A stretch of DNA of 13,970 nucleotides from CAXBCP01 sp963974055. Lineage in GTDB: Bacteria > Pseudomonadota > Alphaproteobacteria > MPNO01 > UBA830. Below are positions 1 to 7,666 of this stretch, in pieces; position 1 is the first letter of the stretch, and each line of letters starts with the position of its first letter. The translations under genes were made by a program, and so were the position numbers. The stretch spans positions 1 to 13,970 of the forward strand of contig CAXBCP010000060.1 in NCBI GenBank assembly GCA_963974055.1, given 5' to 3'. The notes below the pieces were generated by a model that saw nothing but the letters and a program-made list of their open reading frames with translations, made no database searches and was not told the origin of the DNA.

Positions 1-50
1 TTTGAATCACAAATAACCCGATTCAGGAATCCCCTAATTGAGTACCGACC

Positions 51-1346
51 CTAGCCGGCGTCCAGGGCGAGCGCTTCCCCGGCGAGATAGAGCGACCCGC
101 AGATCAGCACCCGGCCGGGCGGCCCGGAAACAGTGCGCAGCGCCGCTTCGAGCGAAGCCGCGACAATGCTGTCGACGCCCAGGCCTGCCGCCGTCGCCGC
201 GATGCTGTCCGGCGGATGGCCGGCGGTCGTTCCCGGCAGATCGATGGCGACGAGCCGCGTCAGCCCGGACGCCAGGGGCGCCAGGAAGCCCGGCGCATCC
301 TTGTTTTCAAGCATCGCGCAGACCGCCACCACGGGACGGTCCCGCCAATCGGCCAGGGTTCCCGCCAGCGCCGCCCCGGCAGCGGGATTGTGGCCGCCGT
401 CGAGCCAGAGCTCCCAGCCGTCGGGCAGAAGCGCCGCCAGTTCTCCGCCGCGCAGCCGCTGGAGCCGCCCCGGCCAGGACGCGCCCGAAAGCCCGGCGGC
501 GAAATCTTCCAGTCCGAAAGCCGCCGCGTTCCAGCACCGCAGCGCCGCAAGTGCCGCCCCGGCATTGTCGACCTGGTGCGCGCCCCCGAGGGACGGCGCG
601 GGCAGTGCGATTTCGCCGTCCCCGTCGCGATAGATAATTTCCCGTCCGCCCTGCGGCGCGGCGAACCAGTCGATCCCCGCGATCGACAGCGGCGCGCCGA
701 TTTCCGCCGCACGGTCCTCGATCACCCGCAGCGCTTCCGCCACCTGCGGGCCGACAATGCACGGCACGCCGGGTTTGAGAATCCCCGCCTTTTCGAACGC
801 GATCTGCTCGATGGTATCGCCGAGAAACTGGGTGTGATCGACGGAAATCGGCGTGATAACCGTGGCCGCGGGGCGGTCGACAACATTGGTGGAATCGAAC
901 CGCCCGCCCAGCCCGGTTTCCAGCAACAGCACATCCGCGGGCGCGCGCGCATAGGCGAGAAACGCCGCGGCCGTCGTTATTTCGAAAAACGTTACCGGAC
1001 GGCCGTCATTTGCGGCCTCGCATTCCTCGAGGAGAACGAGCAACGCGTCCTCTTCGACCTCCGCGCCGTTGAGCACGATCCGTTCGTTGAACCGGACCAG
1101 GTGCGGCGATGTATAGGTGTGAACCGACAACCCGGCGGCCTCTGCGATCGCCCGCATGAACGCGATGGTCGAGCCCTTGCCGTTCGTGCCCGCCACGTGA
1201 ATGACCGGCGGCAGTTGCCGTTCGGGATGGCCGAGATCATCAAGCAGGCGTTCGGTGCGTTCAAGCCCGAGGTCGATCAGCCTCGGATGAAGCGCGGTCA
1301 GCCGTTCAAGAACAACGTCAGTCCGACGCGGTGTCTGCGCCGTCAT
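51..1346 (-). CDS. folC: Bifunctional folylpolyglutamate synthase / dihydrofolate synthase
   Basis: A cytoplasmic Mur-ligase-fold enzyme that uses ATP to add glutamate to dihydropteroate and to folates. At 431 residues it has the usual family length. The P-loop GTNGKGST is at residues 53-60, followed by TSPHL (79-83), the LETGLGGRFDSTN block (142-154) and SVDHTQFLGDTIEQIAFEKAGI (from about 168). The lysine of FEKAGI (about 186) matches the family's carbamylated lysine. I chose the ATG at 1346, which starts MTAQTPRRTD, because similarity to the family begins just after it (VLERLTALHP). An in-frame ATG at 1391 would add 15 unconserved residues and lengthen the overlap with accD from 29 to 74 nt. 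No strong Shine-Dalgarno is visible, so translation is probably coupled to accD. It is the last gene of the minus-strand run. I see no convincing terminator in the 50 bases left of it. Confidence 0.96.
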   Translation of the reverse strand: MTAQTPRRTDVVLERLTALHPRLIDLGLERTERLLDDLGHPERQLPPVIHVAGTNGKGSTIAFMRAIAEAAGLSVHTYTSPHLVRFNERIVLNGAEVEEDALLVLLEECEAANDGRPVTFFEITTAAAFLAYARAPADVLLLETGLGGRFDSTNVVDRPAATVITPISVDHTQFLGDTIEQIAFEKAGILKPGVPCIVGPQVAEALRVIEDRAAEIGAPLSIAGIDWFAAPQGGREIIYRDGDGEIALPAPSLGGAHQVDNAGAALAALRCWNAAAFGLEDFAAGLSGASWPGRLQRLRGGELAALLPDGWELWLDGGHNPAAGAALAGTLADWRDRPVVAVCAMLENKDAPGFLAPLASGLTRLVAIDLPGTTAGHPPDSIAATAAGLGVDSIVAASLEAALRTVSGPPGRVLICGSLYLAGEALALDAG

Positions 1347-2259
1347 CGCTGCCGCTTGCCGCGGCCTCGTCAGTGTCGGGTTTGAGGGCAACGATATCCG
1401 CGCCGGGCGATTTCCGCATCAGAAGGTCGATCACCCGGGCCAGCGTGTCTTTGAGGTCGTGACGCGGGACGACCATGTCGATCATGCCGTGCTCCAGCAG
1501 GTATTCCGAACGCTGAAACCCTTCGGGCAGCTTTTCGCGAATCGTCTCTTCGATCACGCGGGCCCCGGCAAAGCCGATAATCGATCCCGGCTCCGCCATC
1601 GCAATATCGCCGAGCATGGCGAACGACGCGGTGACGCCGCCGGTGGTCGGGTCGCCGAGAATGACGATATAGGGAAGCCCCGCTTCCTTGACCTCCTGCA
1701 CGGCAATGGTGGTCCGCGGCATCTGCATCAGCGACAGGATTCCTTCCTGCATGCGCGCGCCGCCCGATGACGGGATGACGACAAAGGCCGCATCCTGGAG
1801 GACGGCAAGCCGCGCTCCGGCCAGGATGCCGTTCCCGACGGCGATTCCCATGGAGCCGCCCATGAAGGCGAAATCGAAGACCGCGACAACGGTTTTCTGC
1901 CCGCCGATGTCGCCATGGGCGACGATAATGGCGTCGGTCCGCCCGGTCGCGCTCCGCGAATCCTTCAGCCGGTCGGAATAGCGCTTCCGGTCGCGGAATT
2001 TGAGGGGATCGGCCACGTTGTCCGGCAGCTCGATTTCCTGGAACGCGCCGTCGTCGAACAGCGTTTCCAGCCGTTTCCGGGCGGGCAGCCGCATGTGATG
2101 ACCGCAATTGCTGCAGACGTTCAGGTTCTCTTCGAGATCGCGGTGGAACAGCATCTGTTCGCAGGACGGGCATTGCAGCCACAGGTTTTCGGGCACGTCG
2201 GATTTGACCCCGACGAGCGACTGGATCTTGGGGCGGACGTAGTTATTCAGCCAGTTCAT
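1318..2259 (-). CDS. accD: Acetyl-CoA carboxylase carboxyltransferase subunit beta
   Basis: The beta subunit of the carboxyltransferase half of acetyl-CoA carboxylase, which with AccA moves the carboxyl group from biotin to acetyl-CoA to make malonyl-CoA for fatty acid synthesis. The 313 residues match the family. An N-terminal zinc ribbon has Cys30, Cys33, Cys49 and Cys52 (C-X2-C-X15-C-X2-C). The crotonase-like core carries PSSGGARMQEG (163-173) and PTTGGVTASFA (204-214). The last 30 or so residues are acidic and low-complexity. The ATG at 2259 overlaps the trpA stop as ATGA, and GAAGGGG sits about 9 nt upstream as a ribosome binding site. The accD-folC pairing is widespread in Proteobacteria. 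accA is not in the window. Confidence 0.98.
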   Translation of the reverse strand: MNWLNNYVRPKIQSLVGVKSDVPENLWLQCPSCEQMLFHRDLEENLNVCSNCGHHMRLPARKRLETLFDDGAFQEIELPDNVADPLKFRDRKRYSDRLKDSRSATGRTDAIIVAHGDIGGQKTVVAVFDFAFMGGSMGIAVGNGILAGARLAVLQDAAFVVIPSSGGARMQEGILSLMQMPRTTIAVQEVKEAGLPYIVILGDPTTGGVTASFAMLGDIAMAEPGSIIGFAGARVIEETIREKLPEGFQRSEYLLEHGMIDMVVPRHDLKDTLARVIDLLMRKSPGADIVALKPDTDEAAASGSDDGADTASD

Positions 2260-3092
2260 CCGACATCGCCCCTTCGCGCGACACGAACCGATGCCGCCAG
2301 TTTCGATACATAACCCAACGTATTCTCCACGACCTGTCCCGACGGTGCGCCGTCCGGTCCCAGGGCAGCCGCCACCTGTTCGACGATCGCGGTGCCGACA
2401 ACCGCGGCGTCGGCCACCTGCGCGACGTCCGCCGCCTGTTCGGGCGTGCGAATGCCGAATCCGACGGCAACGGGCAGATCGGTCTGTTTTCTGATCCGTG
2501 CGACATTCGATGCGATATCGCCCGCCGCCGCGGAACTGGTGCCGGTTGTGCCTCTCACGGAGACATAATAGACGAATCCGGAGGCGTTTTCGACAAGGGT
2601 GGCGATTCGCGCGTCGGTCGTCGTCGGCGCGACCAGCCGGATGATATCGATCCCCGCCGCACGGGCCGGCACGCTCAACTCGGTTTCTTCTTCCGGCGGC
2701 AGGTCCACGACGATCAGGCCGTCCACTCCGGCAGCGGCGGCATCGGCGGCGAATTTCTCGGACCCGTAGGCATAGATCGGATTGTAATACCCCATCAGCA
2801 CGATGGGCGTGTCGCTGTCGGTCCGGCGGAACGCCGACACCATCGCCAGGGTGCGCACCATGTTCTGGCCGCCCTTGAGCGCCCGCCCGGAGGCGAGTTC
2901 GATCGCCGGACCGTCCGCCATCGGATCGGTGAACGGCATGCCGAGCTCGATAATATCGGCGCCGGCGGCCGGCAGACCCGCCAGGATTTCCGACGACAGG
3001 TCCGCGGTCGGATCTCCCGCGGTCACGAAGGCGACAAGACCGCCCCTGCCCTCGGCCTTCAGCGCCGCGAACCGCGCTGCCAGCCGGCTCAC
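2256..3092 (-). CDS. trpA: Tryptophan synthase alpha chain
   Basis: The alpha subunit of tryptophan synthase, which cleaves indole-3-glycerol phosphate and channels indole to TrpB. I start it at GTG 3092, giving VSRLAARFAALKAEGRGGLVAFVTAGDP and 278 residues, the normal size. The longer open frame to 3260 encodes 56 Arg/Gly-rich residues with no family likeness and lies inside trpB. With this start the catalytic residues fall at Glu49 (IIELG) and Asp60 (TDPMADGP), the same numbers as in the Salmonella enzyme. The start overlaps the trpB stop as GTGA, and a G-rich stretch (CTGGGGG) just upstream may serve as a weak ribosome binding site. At the other end its TGA overlaps the accD start. Both overlaps suggest translational coupling, which for TrpA/TrpB fits a fixed stoichiometric complex. 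Confidence 0.97.
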   Translation of the reverse strand: MSRLAARFAALKAEGRGGLVAFVTAGDPTADLSSEILAGLPAAGADIIELGMPFTDPMADGPAIELASGRALKGGQNMVRTLAMVSAFRRTDSDTPIVLMGYYNPIYAYGSEKFAADAAAAGVDGLIVVDLPPEEETELSVPARAAGIDIIRLVAPTTTDARIATLVENASGFVYYVSVRGTTGTSSAAAGDIASNVARIRKQTDLPVAVGFGIRTPEQAADVAQVADAAVVGTAIVEQVAAALGPDGAPSGQVVENTLGYVSKLAASVRVARRGDVG

Positions 3093-4303
3093 AGCGTCAC
3101 CCCCAGCGCATCCGCCACCGAGAACACGTCCTTGTCGCCCCGGCCGCACATATTCATGACGATCAGATGATCCGACGGCAGGTCGGGGGCGATGCGCAGC
3201 ACATGCGCCAGCGCGTGGGACGGTTCCAGCGCCGGGATGATGCCTTCGAGCCTGCTGCACAGCTGAAACGCGTCCAGCGCCTCTCTATCGGTCGCCGACA
3301 CGTAATCGACCCGCCCGCTGTCGTGCAGCCAGGAATGTTCCGGCCCGATCCCCGGATAGTCCAGCCCGGCGGAAATCGAATGGGCTTCGATGATCTGGCC
3401 GTCATCGTCCTGCAGCAGATAGGTGCGGTTGCCGTGGAGGACGCCGGGCCTGCCGCGCGATAACGACGCCGCATGACGGTCCGTGTCGATCCCGTCGCCG
3501 GCCGCTTCGACCCCGAATATCCGGATGCCGTCGTCGTCCAGAAAAGGATGGAACAGGCCCATTGCGTTCGATCCGCCGCCGATACAGGCGACCAGCGTAT
3601 CGGGCAGCCGGCCTTCGGCGGCCATGATCTGTTCGCGCGTCTCGATCCCGATCACCGACTGGAAGTCGCGGACCATGGCGGGATAAGGATGCGGCCCGGC
3701 CACCGTACCGATGACGTAGAACGTGTCGTCGACATGGGCGACCCAGTCGCGCAGCGCGCCGTTCATCGCGTCTTTCAGGGTGGACGATCCGGTCTCGACC
3801 GGCACGACCTCGGCGCCGAGCAGTTTCATCCGGAAGACGTTCGGTTTCTGCCGCTCGATATCGACGGCGCCCATATAGACGACACAGGGAATGCCGAACA
3901 GCGCACAAACCGTGGCGGTGGCGACGCCGTGCTGGCCGGCCCCGGTCTCGGCGATCACCCGCGTCTTGCCCATGCGGCGGGCCAGCAAAACCTGGCCCAG
4001 CGTATTGTTGATCTTGTGCGCGCCGGTATGGTTCAGCTCGTCGCGCTTGAAATAGATTTTCGCGCCGCCGCAATGCTCGGTCATCCGCGACGCGAAATAG
4101 AGCGGGCTCGGCCGTCCGACATAATGCGTCATCAGGTTGTCGAATTCGGCCTGGAAGGCCGGATCGGCCTTGGCGGATTCATAGGCCGCTTCGACATCGT
4201 TGAGCAAAGGCATCAGCGTTTCGCCGACATATCGGCCGCCGTAAATGCCGAAATGGCCGTCTTCGTCGGGCCCGGCGCGGTAGGTATTGGGTGTATCGGT
4301 CAT
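3089..4303 (-). CDS. trpB: Tryptophan synthase beta chain
   Basis: The PLP-dependent beta subunit that condenses indole with L-serine to form tryptophan. The 404 residues are typical of the TrpB1 type that pairs with TrpA. The PLP Schiff-base lysine is Lys97 in HTGAHKINN. The following RVIAETGAGQHGVATA block contains the conserved catalytic glutamate, and GGGSNAMG is the phosphate-binding loop. The N-terminal FGIYGGRYVGETLMP block is also canonical. The ATG at 4303 is the only sensible start. Its leader (about 40 nt after trpF) has no recognisable Shine-Dalgarno, unlike accD or ihfB. The stop overlaps the trpA GTG by 4 nt. Confidence 0.98.
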   Translation of the reverse strand: MTDTPNTYRAGPDEDGHFGIYGGRYVGETLMPLLNDVEAAYESAKADPAFQAEFDNLMTHYVGRPSPLYFASRMTEHCGGAKIYFKRDELNHTGAHKINNTLGQVLLARRMGKTRVIAETGAGQHGVATATVCALFGIPCVVYMGAVDIERQKPNVFRMKLLGAEVVPVETGSSTLKDAMNGALRDWVAHVDDTFYVIGTVAGPHPYPAMVRDFQSVIGIETREQIMAAEGRLPDTLVACIGGGSNAMGLFHPFLDDDGIRIFGVEAAGDGIDTDRHAASLSRGRPGVLHGNRTYLLQDDDGQIIEAHSISAGLDYPGIGPEHSWLHDSGRVDYVSATDREALDAFQLCSRLEGIIPALEPSHALAHVLRIAPDLPSDHLIVMNMCGRGDKDVFSVADALGVTL

Positions 4304-4343
4304 GAGACGATGTTTAAACCACAGAAAGGCACAGGCACAGGGC

Positions 4344-4994
4344 TTATCGCGCCTGTTTTACCGCTTTCAGGAAGGCGGAAATACGGGTCGGGTCCTTTAC
4401 CCCCGGGGCGCTTTCGACACCGGACGACACATCGACCGCGGTCGCCCCGGAGATACGGATCGCGTCCGCGACGTTGTCGGGATCGAGCCCGCCGGACAGC
4501 ATCCACGGCAGCGGCCAGCTGCGCCCCGACAGGATGGTCCAGTCGAACGACACCGCATTGCCGCCGGGCAGCGCATTCGTCATGTCGGCGGGCGGCTTGG
4601 CGTCGAACAGGATCATATCCGCAACATCGATATAGGCGTTCGCCGCGTCGAGATCGGCCGCTTCCGACACCTTGATCGCCTTCATGACCCGCTTGCCGGT
4701 GCGCGCGCCGATCTCCGCCACGCGGTCCGGCGTCTCGGCACCGTGGAGCTGGAACATCGAAATGCCCGCGACCGCATCGATTTCCGCCACCAGCGCATCG
4801 TCGGGGTCCACCGCGAGCGCCACGGGAACGATACTGTCGGGCAGCAGCGCTGCCAGATCCCCCGCCCGGGCAGGCGATACATGCCGGGGCGAGCGCGGAA
4901 AAAACACGAACCCGACATACCGCGCACCGCCGGCAACGGACGCGTCGATCGCCGCCCGGTCGCTGACGCCGCAGATTTTGGCCTCGGCGGTCAC
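4344..4994 (-). CDS. trpF: N-(5'-phosphoribosyl)anthranilate isomerase
   Basis: Catalyses the Amadori rearrangement of phosphoribosylanthranilate in tryptophan synthesis, as a monofunctional TIM barrel. I start it at GTG 4994 (VTAEAKICGVSD), giving 216 residues. The open frame extends to 5231, but those upstream residues are out-of-frame pyrF sequence. The general base is Cys8 in KICG and the general acid is Asp131 in MILFDAKPP. VGFVFFPRSPRHVS (about 27-40), FQLHG (81-85) and the phosphate-binding LSGGLDPDNV (from 167) are family blocks. The start overlaps the pyrF stop as GTGA and no clear ribosome binding site precedes it, so coupling to pyrF is likely. trpC and trpD, which act on either side of this step, are not in the window. 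Confidence 0.96.
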   Translation of the reverse strand: MTAEAKICGVSDRAAIDASVAGGARYVGFVFFPRSPRHVSPARAGDLAALLPDSIVPVALAVDPDDALVAEIDAVAGISMFQLHGAETPDRVAEIGARTGKRVMKAIKVSEAADLDAANAYIDVADMILFDAKPPADMTNALPGGNAVSFDWTILSGRSWPLPWMLSGGLDPDNVADAIRISGATAVDVSSGVESAPGVKDPTRISAFLKAVKQAR

Positions 4995-5746
4995 GGCGCC
5001 GCGTTCGCGATCTCGTCCGCAATGCGCCGGGCCGCGCCGACCGGATCGTCGGATCTGGTGATGGGGCGTCCGATCACCAGGTGATCGGCGCCGGCGGAAA
5101 CGGCTTCGCCGGGGGTCATGATACGTTTCTGGTCGTCGGCGCCCGCCCAGTCCGGCCGCACGCCGGGGACGATCAGCGCAAAGGCATTGCCAAGCTCGGC
5201 GCGCAGCATCGCAACTTCGTGGGGCGAACACACCACCCCGTCGAGCCCGCTGGATTCGGAAAGCCGGGCAAGCCGCAAAACCTGGTCCGCCGCCGGACCG
5301 GCCTGCCCCACCGCCGCCAGGTCGCCGTCGTCGAGGCTGGTCAGCACGGTAACGGCCACCACTTTCGGACGTCCGGGCCCGGCCTCTGCGGCAGCATCGC
5401 GGGCGGCTTCGAGCATCGCCCGCCCACCGGAGGCATGAACCGTCAGCACCGCACAGCTCAGCCGGGACGCCGCACGAATCGCGCCCGCGACAGTATTCGG
5501 GATATCGTGGTACTTGAGATCGAGGAAAATCCTGTGACCGCAGGCGGCAATCTTTCGCACGCCGTCGGGACCGTGGGCGGTAAAGAATTCCTTGCCGAGC
5601 TTGATGGCGCCGACTTCCCCGGCGAGAAGCTCCGCCAGCAGCACGGCATCGTCGAGATTCGGGGTATCCACGGCGCAGAAAATGCGGTCGATGGGCGAAA
5701 TGTCGGACGTGGGTTCTGTCATGGGTTCTGTCATGGATTCAGTCAT
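4991..5746 (-). CDS. pyrF: Orotidine 5'-phosphate decarboxylase
   Basis: The last enzyme of de novo UMP synthesis, a small TIM barrel. The signature is Asp76-Lys78-Asp81 in FLDLKYHDIPNT. AIKLG (47-51) supplies the other conserved lysine, and VIGRPIT near the C-terminus is the phosphate-binding loop. From ATG 5746 it is 251 residues. The first twelve residues are MTESMTEPMTEP, encoded by three copies of a 12-nt repeat, so in-frame ATGs at 5746, 5734 and 5722 are all possible starts. None has a good Shine-Dalgarno. The conserved fold begins only around residue 20 (DRIFCAVDTP), so the true N-terminus is uncertain. It follows the cyclodeaminase-family gene by 14 nt and overlaps trpF by 4 nt. Confidence 0.96.
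   Translation of the reverse strand: MTESMTEPMTEPTSDISPIDRIFCAVDTPNLDDAVLLAELLAGEVGAIKLGKEFFTAHGPDGVRKIAACGHRIFLDLKYHDIPNTVAGAIRAASRLSCAVLTVHASGGRAMLEAARDAAAEAGPGRPKVVAVTVLTSLDDGDLAAVGQAGPAADQVLRLARLSESSGLDGVVCSPHEVAMLRAELGNAFALIVPGVRPDWAGADDQKRIMTPGEAVSAGADHLVIGRPITRSDDPVGAARRIADEIANAAP
5711..5746. repeat. Three tandem 12-nt repeats at the pyrF start
   Basis: On the minus strand the sequence reads ATGACTGAATCC, then ATGACAGAACCC twice. Each unit begins with an in-frame ATG, so pyrF begins MTES-MTEP-MTEP. Gain or loss of a unit would keep the frame and change only the number of candidate start codons. Confidence 0.95.
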
Positions 5747-5760
5747 GGCGGTTTAATAAA

Positions 5761-6717
5761 TCATTTCGCCATCCGATCCCAGACCAGTTCGGCCGCCGCG
5801 AGGTCTTCGACCGCCGTGCCGACCGACTTGAACAGGGTGCGTTCCGTGTCGGAGCGGCGGCCGGCGACGCTGCCGGCACAGAGTTGCGCTAGATCGCCTG
5901 CGATCCCGTCCGCGGTCAGCAGCCCGGCTTCCATCGGCTGGGTCAGGTCGCCGGCTTCGGCAAGGGCGCCTTCCCTTGTATCGACATAGATGCGGCAAAG
6001 CCGGATCGCCGCGTCGTCGGTTTCGCGCATGTCCGGACGATACCCGCCCACCAGGTCGAGATGGGCGCCGGGCTTCAGCCAGTCCCCCAGCACCAGAGGG
6101 GCGGTCGACAGCGTCGCGCAGGAAATTATATCCGCCTCGCTTGCGGCGGCGGAGATATCCGCCGCGACTTCCGCGGCCAGGCCTTCGCGCCGGAGCAGTT
6201 CCGCCAGCGCGGCCGCCTTTTCCGGGCTCCGTCCCCAGACGAGATGCCGCTCGATCGGCCGTATCGCTGCATGGGCGCGGACAAGTTCCGGAGCGAGCTG
6301 CCCGGTCCCCACGACCAGATGCACCGACGCGCCGGGCACCGCGAGAAACCGCGCCGCCAGCGCCGATGCGGCGGCGGTCCGGCGGTTGGTCAGTGCCTGA
6401 CCGTCGATAACCGCGCAGGGCACGCCGGTATCGCCGTCGAACAGCACAACCGTGCCCTGGACCGCGGAAAGGCCCTGTTGCGCATTGTCCGGGAATACAT
6501 TGACGATCTTGACGGCAACCGGGCCGCCCTGCCGCCATGCGGGCTTGATGAGCATCAACCCGCCGCCGTCGCTGCCGGGAAGGTCATGACGATGACGCAG
6601 CGGCGCCGTGACATCGGCGCTGAACGCGGCTTCAAGCCGGTCGATCAGGGACGGGTAGTCCAGCAGCGCTTCGACGTCGGCGCGGGAAACGGCACGGAGC
6701 GTCGCCGGAGCGGTCAA
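5761..6717 (-). CDS. Ornithine cyclodeaminase / mu-crystallin family protein
   Basis: An NAD(P)-dependent enzyme of the OCD/mu-crystallin superfamily. Members include ornithine cyclodeaminase, alanine dehydrogenase and delta1-pyrroline-2-carboxylate reductase; the substrate here cannot be read from sequence alone. From the TTG at 6717 it is 318 residues, normal for the family. Visible blocks are LIKPAW (56-61), VAVKIVNVFPDN with Lys70, LTNRRTAAASALAARFL (109-125, probable substrate carboxylate-binding arginine), a Rossmann VGTGQLAP (136-143), HLDLVGGYRPDMRETDD (219-235), and the C-terminal KSVGTAVEDLAAAELVW. The TTG overlaps the lapA-like stop as TTGA. The open frame continues to 7008, but that extension is Arg-rich shadow of the upstream gene. 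No ATG or GTG lies near the conserved start, so TTG with translational coupling is the best choice. Confidence 0.88.
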   Translation of the reverse strand: MTAPATLRAVSRADVEALLDYPSLIDRLEAAFSADVTAPLRHRHDLPGSDGGGLMLIKPAWRQGGPVAVKIVNVFPDNAQQGLSAVQGTVVLFDGDTGVPCAVIDGQALTNRRTAAASALAARFLAVPGASVHLVVGTGQLAPELVRAHAAIRPIERHLVWGRSPEKAAALAELLRREGLAAEVAADISAAASEADIISCATLSTAPLVLGDWLKPGAHLDLVGGYRPDMRETDDAAIRLCRIYVDTREGALAEAGDLTQPMEAGLLTADGIAGDLAQLCAGSVAGRRSDTERTLFKSVGTAVEDLAAAELVWDRMAK

Positions 6718-7130
6718 TCTTCGAGCACGGCGGTGCGCGGCGGGCGACCTGCGGGCGGCGGCAATGACCCGGTCGGAGCCCGGCCGGTCGCAGACGGATC
6801 GTAGGACAATGACGGGGATGAAGACGGGGATGAAGACGGGGCTGGCGGCGGTTTGGCATCGCGCTCCGCAAGCTGGCGTTCCAGGGTCCGGTTCATCCGC
6901 TCGGCACGGCGCGCCCGCCGGCGCGCGCCGGTCCCGGCGATCCAGCCGATCACCATACCGACGACCGTGCCGACGGCGAGCAGGCCGAGAATCCATACCG
7001 AGGCCCACATCTGGTGGACGCCCGGCAATGGCCAGATTTCAAGGGTGAGGGGTGCGCGGTTTTCGACGGCGAATATGCCGACCACGACAGCAAGCGGCAC
7101 GAATATGACGATACCTATGAATTGCCGCAT
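6714..7130 (-). CDS. LapA-like (DUF1049) two-TM membrane protein
   Basis: A small inner-membrane protein of 138 residues resembling the LapA/DUF1049 family (lipopolysaccharide assembly protein A), often found beside ihfB. Two hydrophobic segments, about residues 4-20 and 43-65, flank the family-like block AVENRAPLTLEIWPLPG (21-37). A basic, probably coiled region RRRARRAERMNRTLERQLAERDAK (70-93) follows. The tail from about 94 is a disordered Pro/Ser-rich stretch that includes a short 12-nt tandem repeat. The ATG at 7130 (MRQFIGIVIF) is preceded by AGGG about 9 nt upstream. An extension to 7232 has no family likeness. A role in LPS assembly is inferred from the family and is not shown here; the Pro/Ser tail is not a standard part of LapA. 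Confidence 0.82.
   Translation of the reverse strand: MRQFIGIVIFVPLAVVVGIFAVENRAPLTLEIWPLPGVHQMWASVWILGLLAVGTVVGMVIGWIAGTGARRRARRAERMNRTLERQLAERDAKPPPAPSSSPSSSPSLSYDPSATGRAPTGSLPPPAGRPPRTAVLED
6811..6841. repeat. 12-nt tandem repeat in the LapA-like gene tail
   Basis: The plus-strand unit GACGGGGATGAA occurs twice in full (6811-6822, 6823-6834) and then in part. It encodes the Ser/Pro repeat in the C-terminal tail. Its period is a multiple of three, so copy changes keep frame. Confidence 0.9.
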
Positions 7131-7268
7131 GTCATGTTTCCCTGAAGGACCAAAGCCGTGCCGTATTTCCGCAATGCGCGTCCCAGGCAATATCCGCGAA
7201 AACCGGTCTGCCGAAATCCGGCCTGCAGGCAACCGAAGCGCGCCGCAAACGACGCCCGGCGGACACGG

Positions 7269-7553
7269 TTACTTCCGGTCGTTCAGGCGATCGCGCAAAT
7301 CCTTGCCGGACTTGAAAAACGGTACGAATTTCTTCGCGACACGCACCGATTCACCCGTCCGCGGGTTGCGACCGGTCCGGGCATCGCGGGTCTTGACCGA
7401 GAACGCGCCGAAGCCGCGCAGTTCCACCCGGTCGCCGCGCGCGAGCGCCGTTGAAATTTCATCGAAGATTGTCGAAACGATGCGCTCTACGTCGCGCTGG
7501 TAAAGATGCGGATTGCTCTCCGCAAGCTTCAGAATAAGTTCGGACTTCGTCAT
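7269..7553 (-). CDS. ihfB: Integration host factor subunit beta
   Basis: A DNA-bending HU/IHF family protein that forms a heterodimer with IHF alpha and acts in nucleoid architecture, recombination and sigma54 promoter activation. The 94 residues are standard. It begins MTKSELILKLAE, as IhfB does. The beta-arm tip GRNPRTGESV places the intercalating proline at Pro64, and KFVPFFKSGKDLRDRLN is the usual C-terminus. The start choice is supported by GGAGGGGG ending about 9 nt before the ATG. The leader also carries a small 5-bp inverted repeat (7567-7581) that would cover part of that ribosome binding site. 113 nt separate it from sppA upstream and 138 nt from the LapA-like gene downstream, so it may have its own promoter; I could not identify one. 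Confidence 0.97.
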   Translation of the reverse strand: MTKSELILKLAESNPHLYQRDVERIVSTIFDEISTALARGDRVELRGFGAFSVKTRDARTGRNPRTGESVRVAKKFVPFFKSGKDLRDRLNDRK

Positions 7554-7666
7554 TGATCGCGTCCCCCTCCGCGTTCCGGAGCCTTATTACTTAAACATTC
7601 CAGCCAGTAGAAAATGGATCCTCGAACCCGCCTGCCGGAGCGCCTGCGCCGCTCGGGAAACCCCGA

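Noticed and set aside
1..50. Possible terminator after folC (GATTC/GAATC inverted repeat at 20-31)
   Set aside because: The stem is only 5 bp with a 2-nt loop and no T-run on the minus strand. Nothing else is identifiable in these 50 bases.
216..1385. Long plus-strand open frame (389 codons) opposite folC
   Set aside because: It is Arg/Gly/Pro-rich with no recognisable motif, and lies fully antisense to a well-supported gene. High GC content produces such frames. The same applies to the long plus-strand frames opposite trpB, rpsA and aroA.
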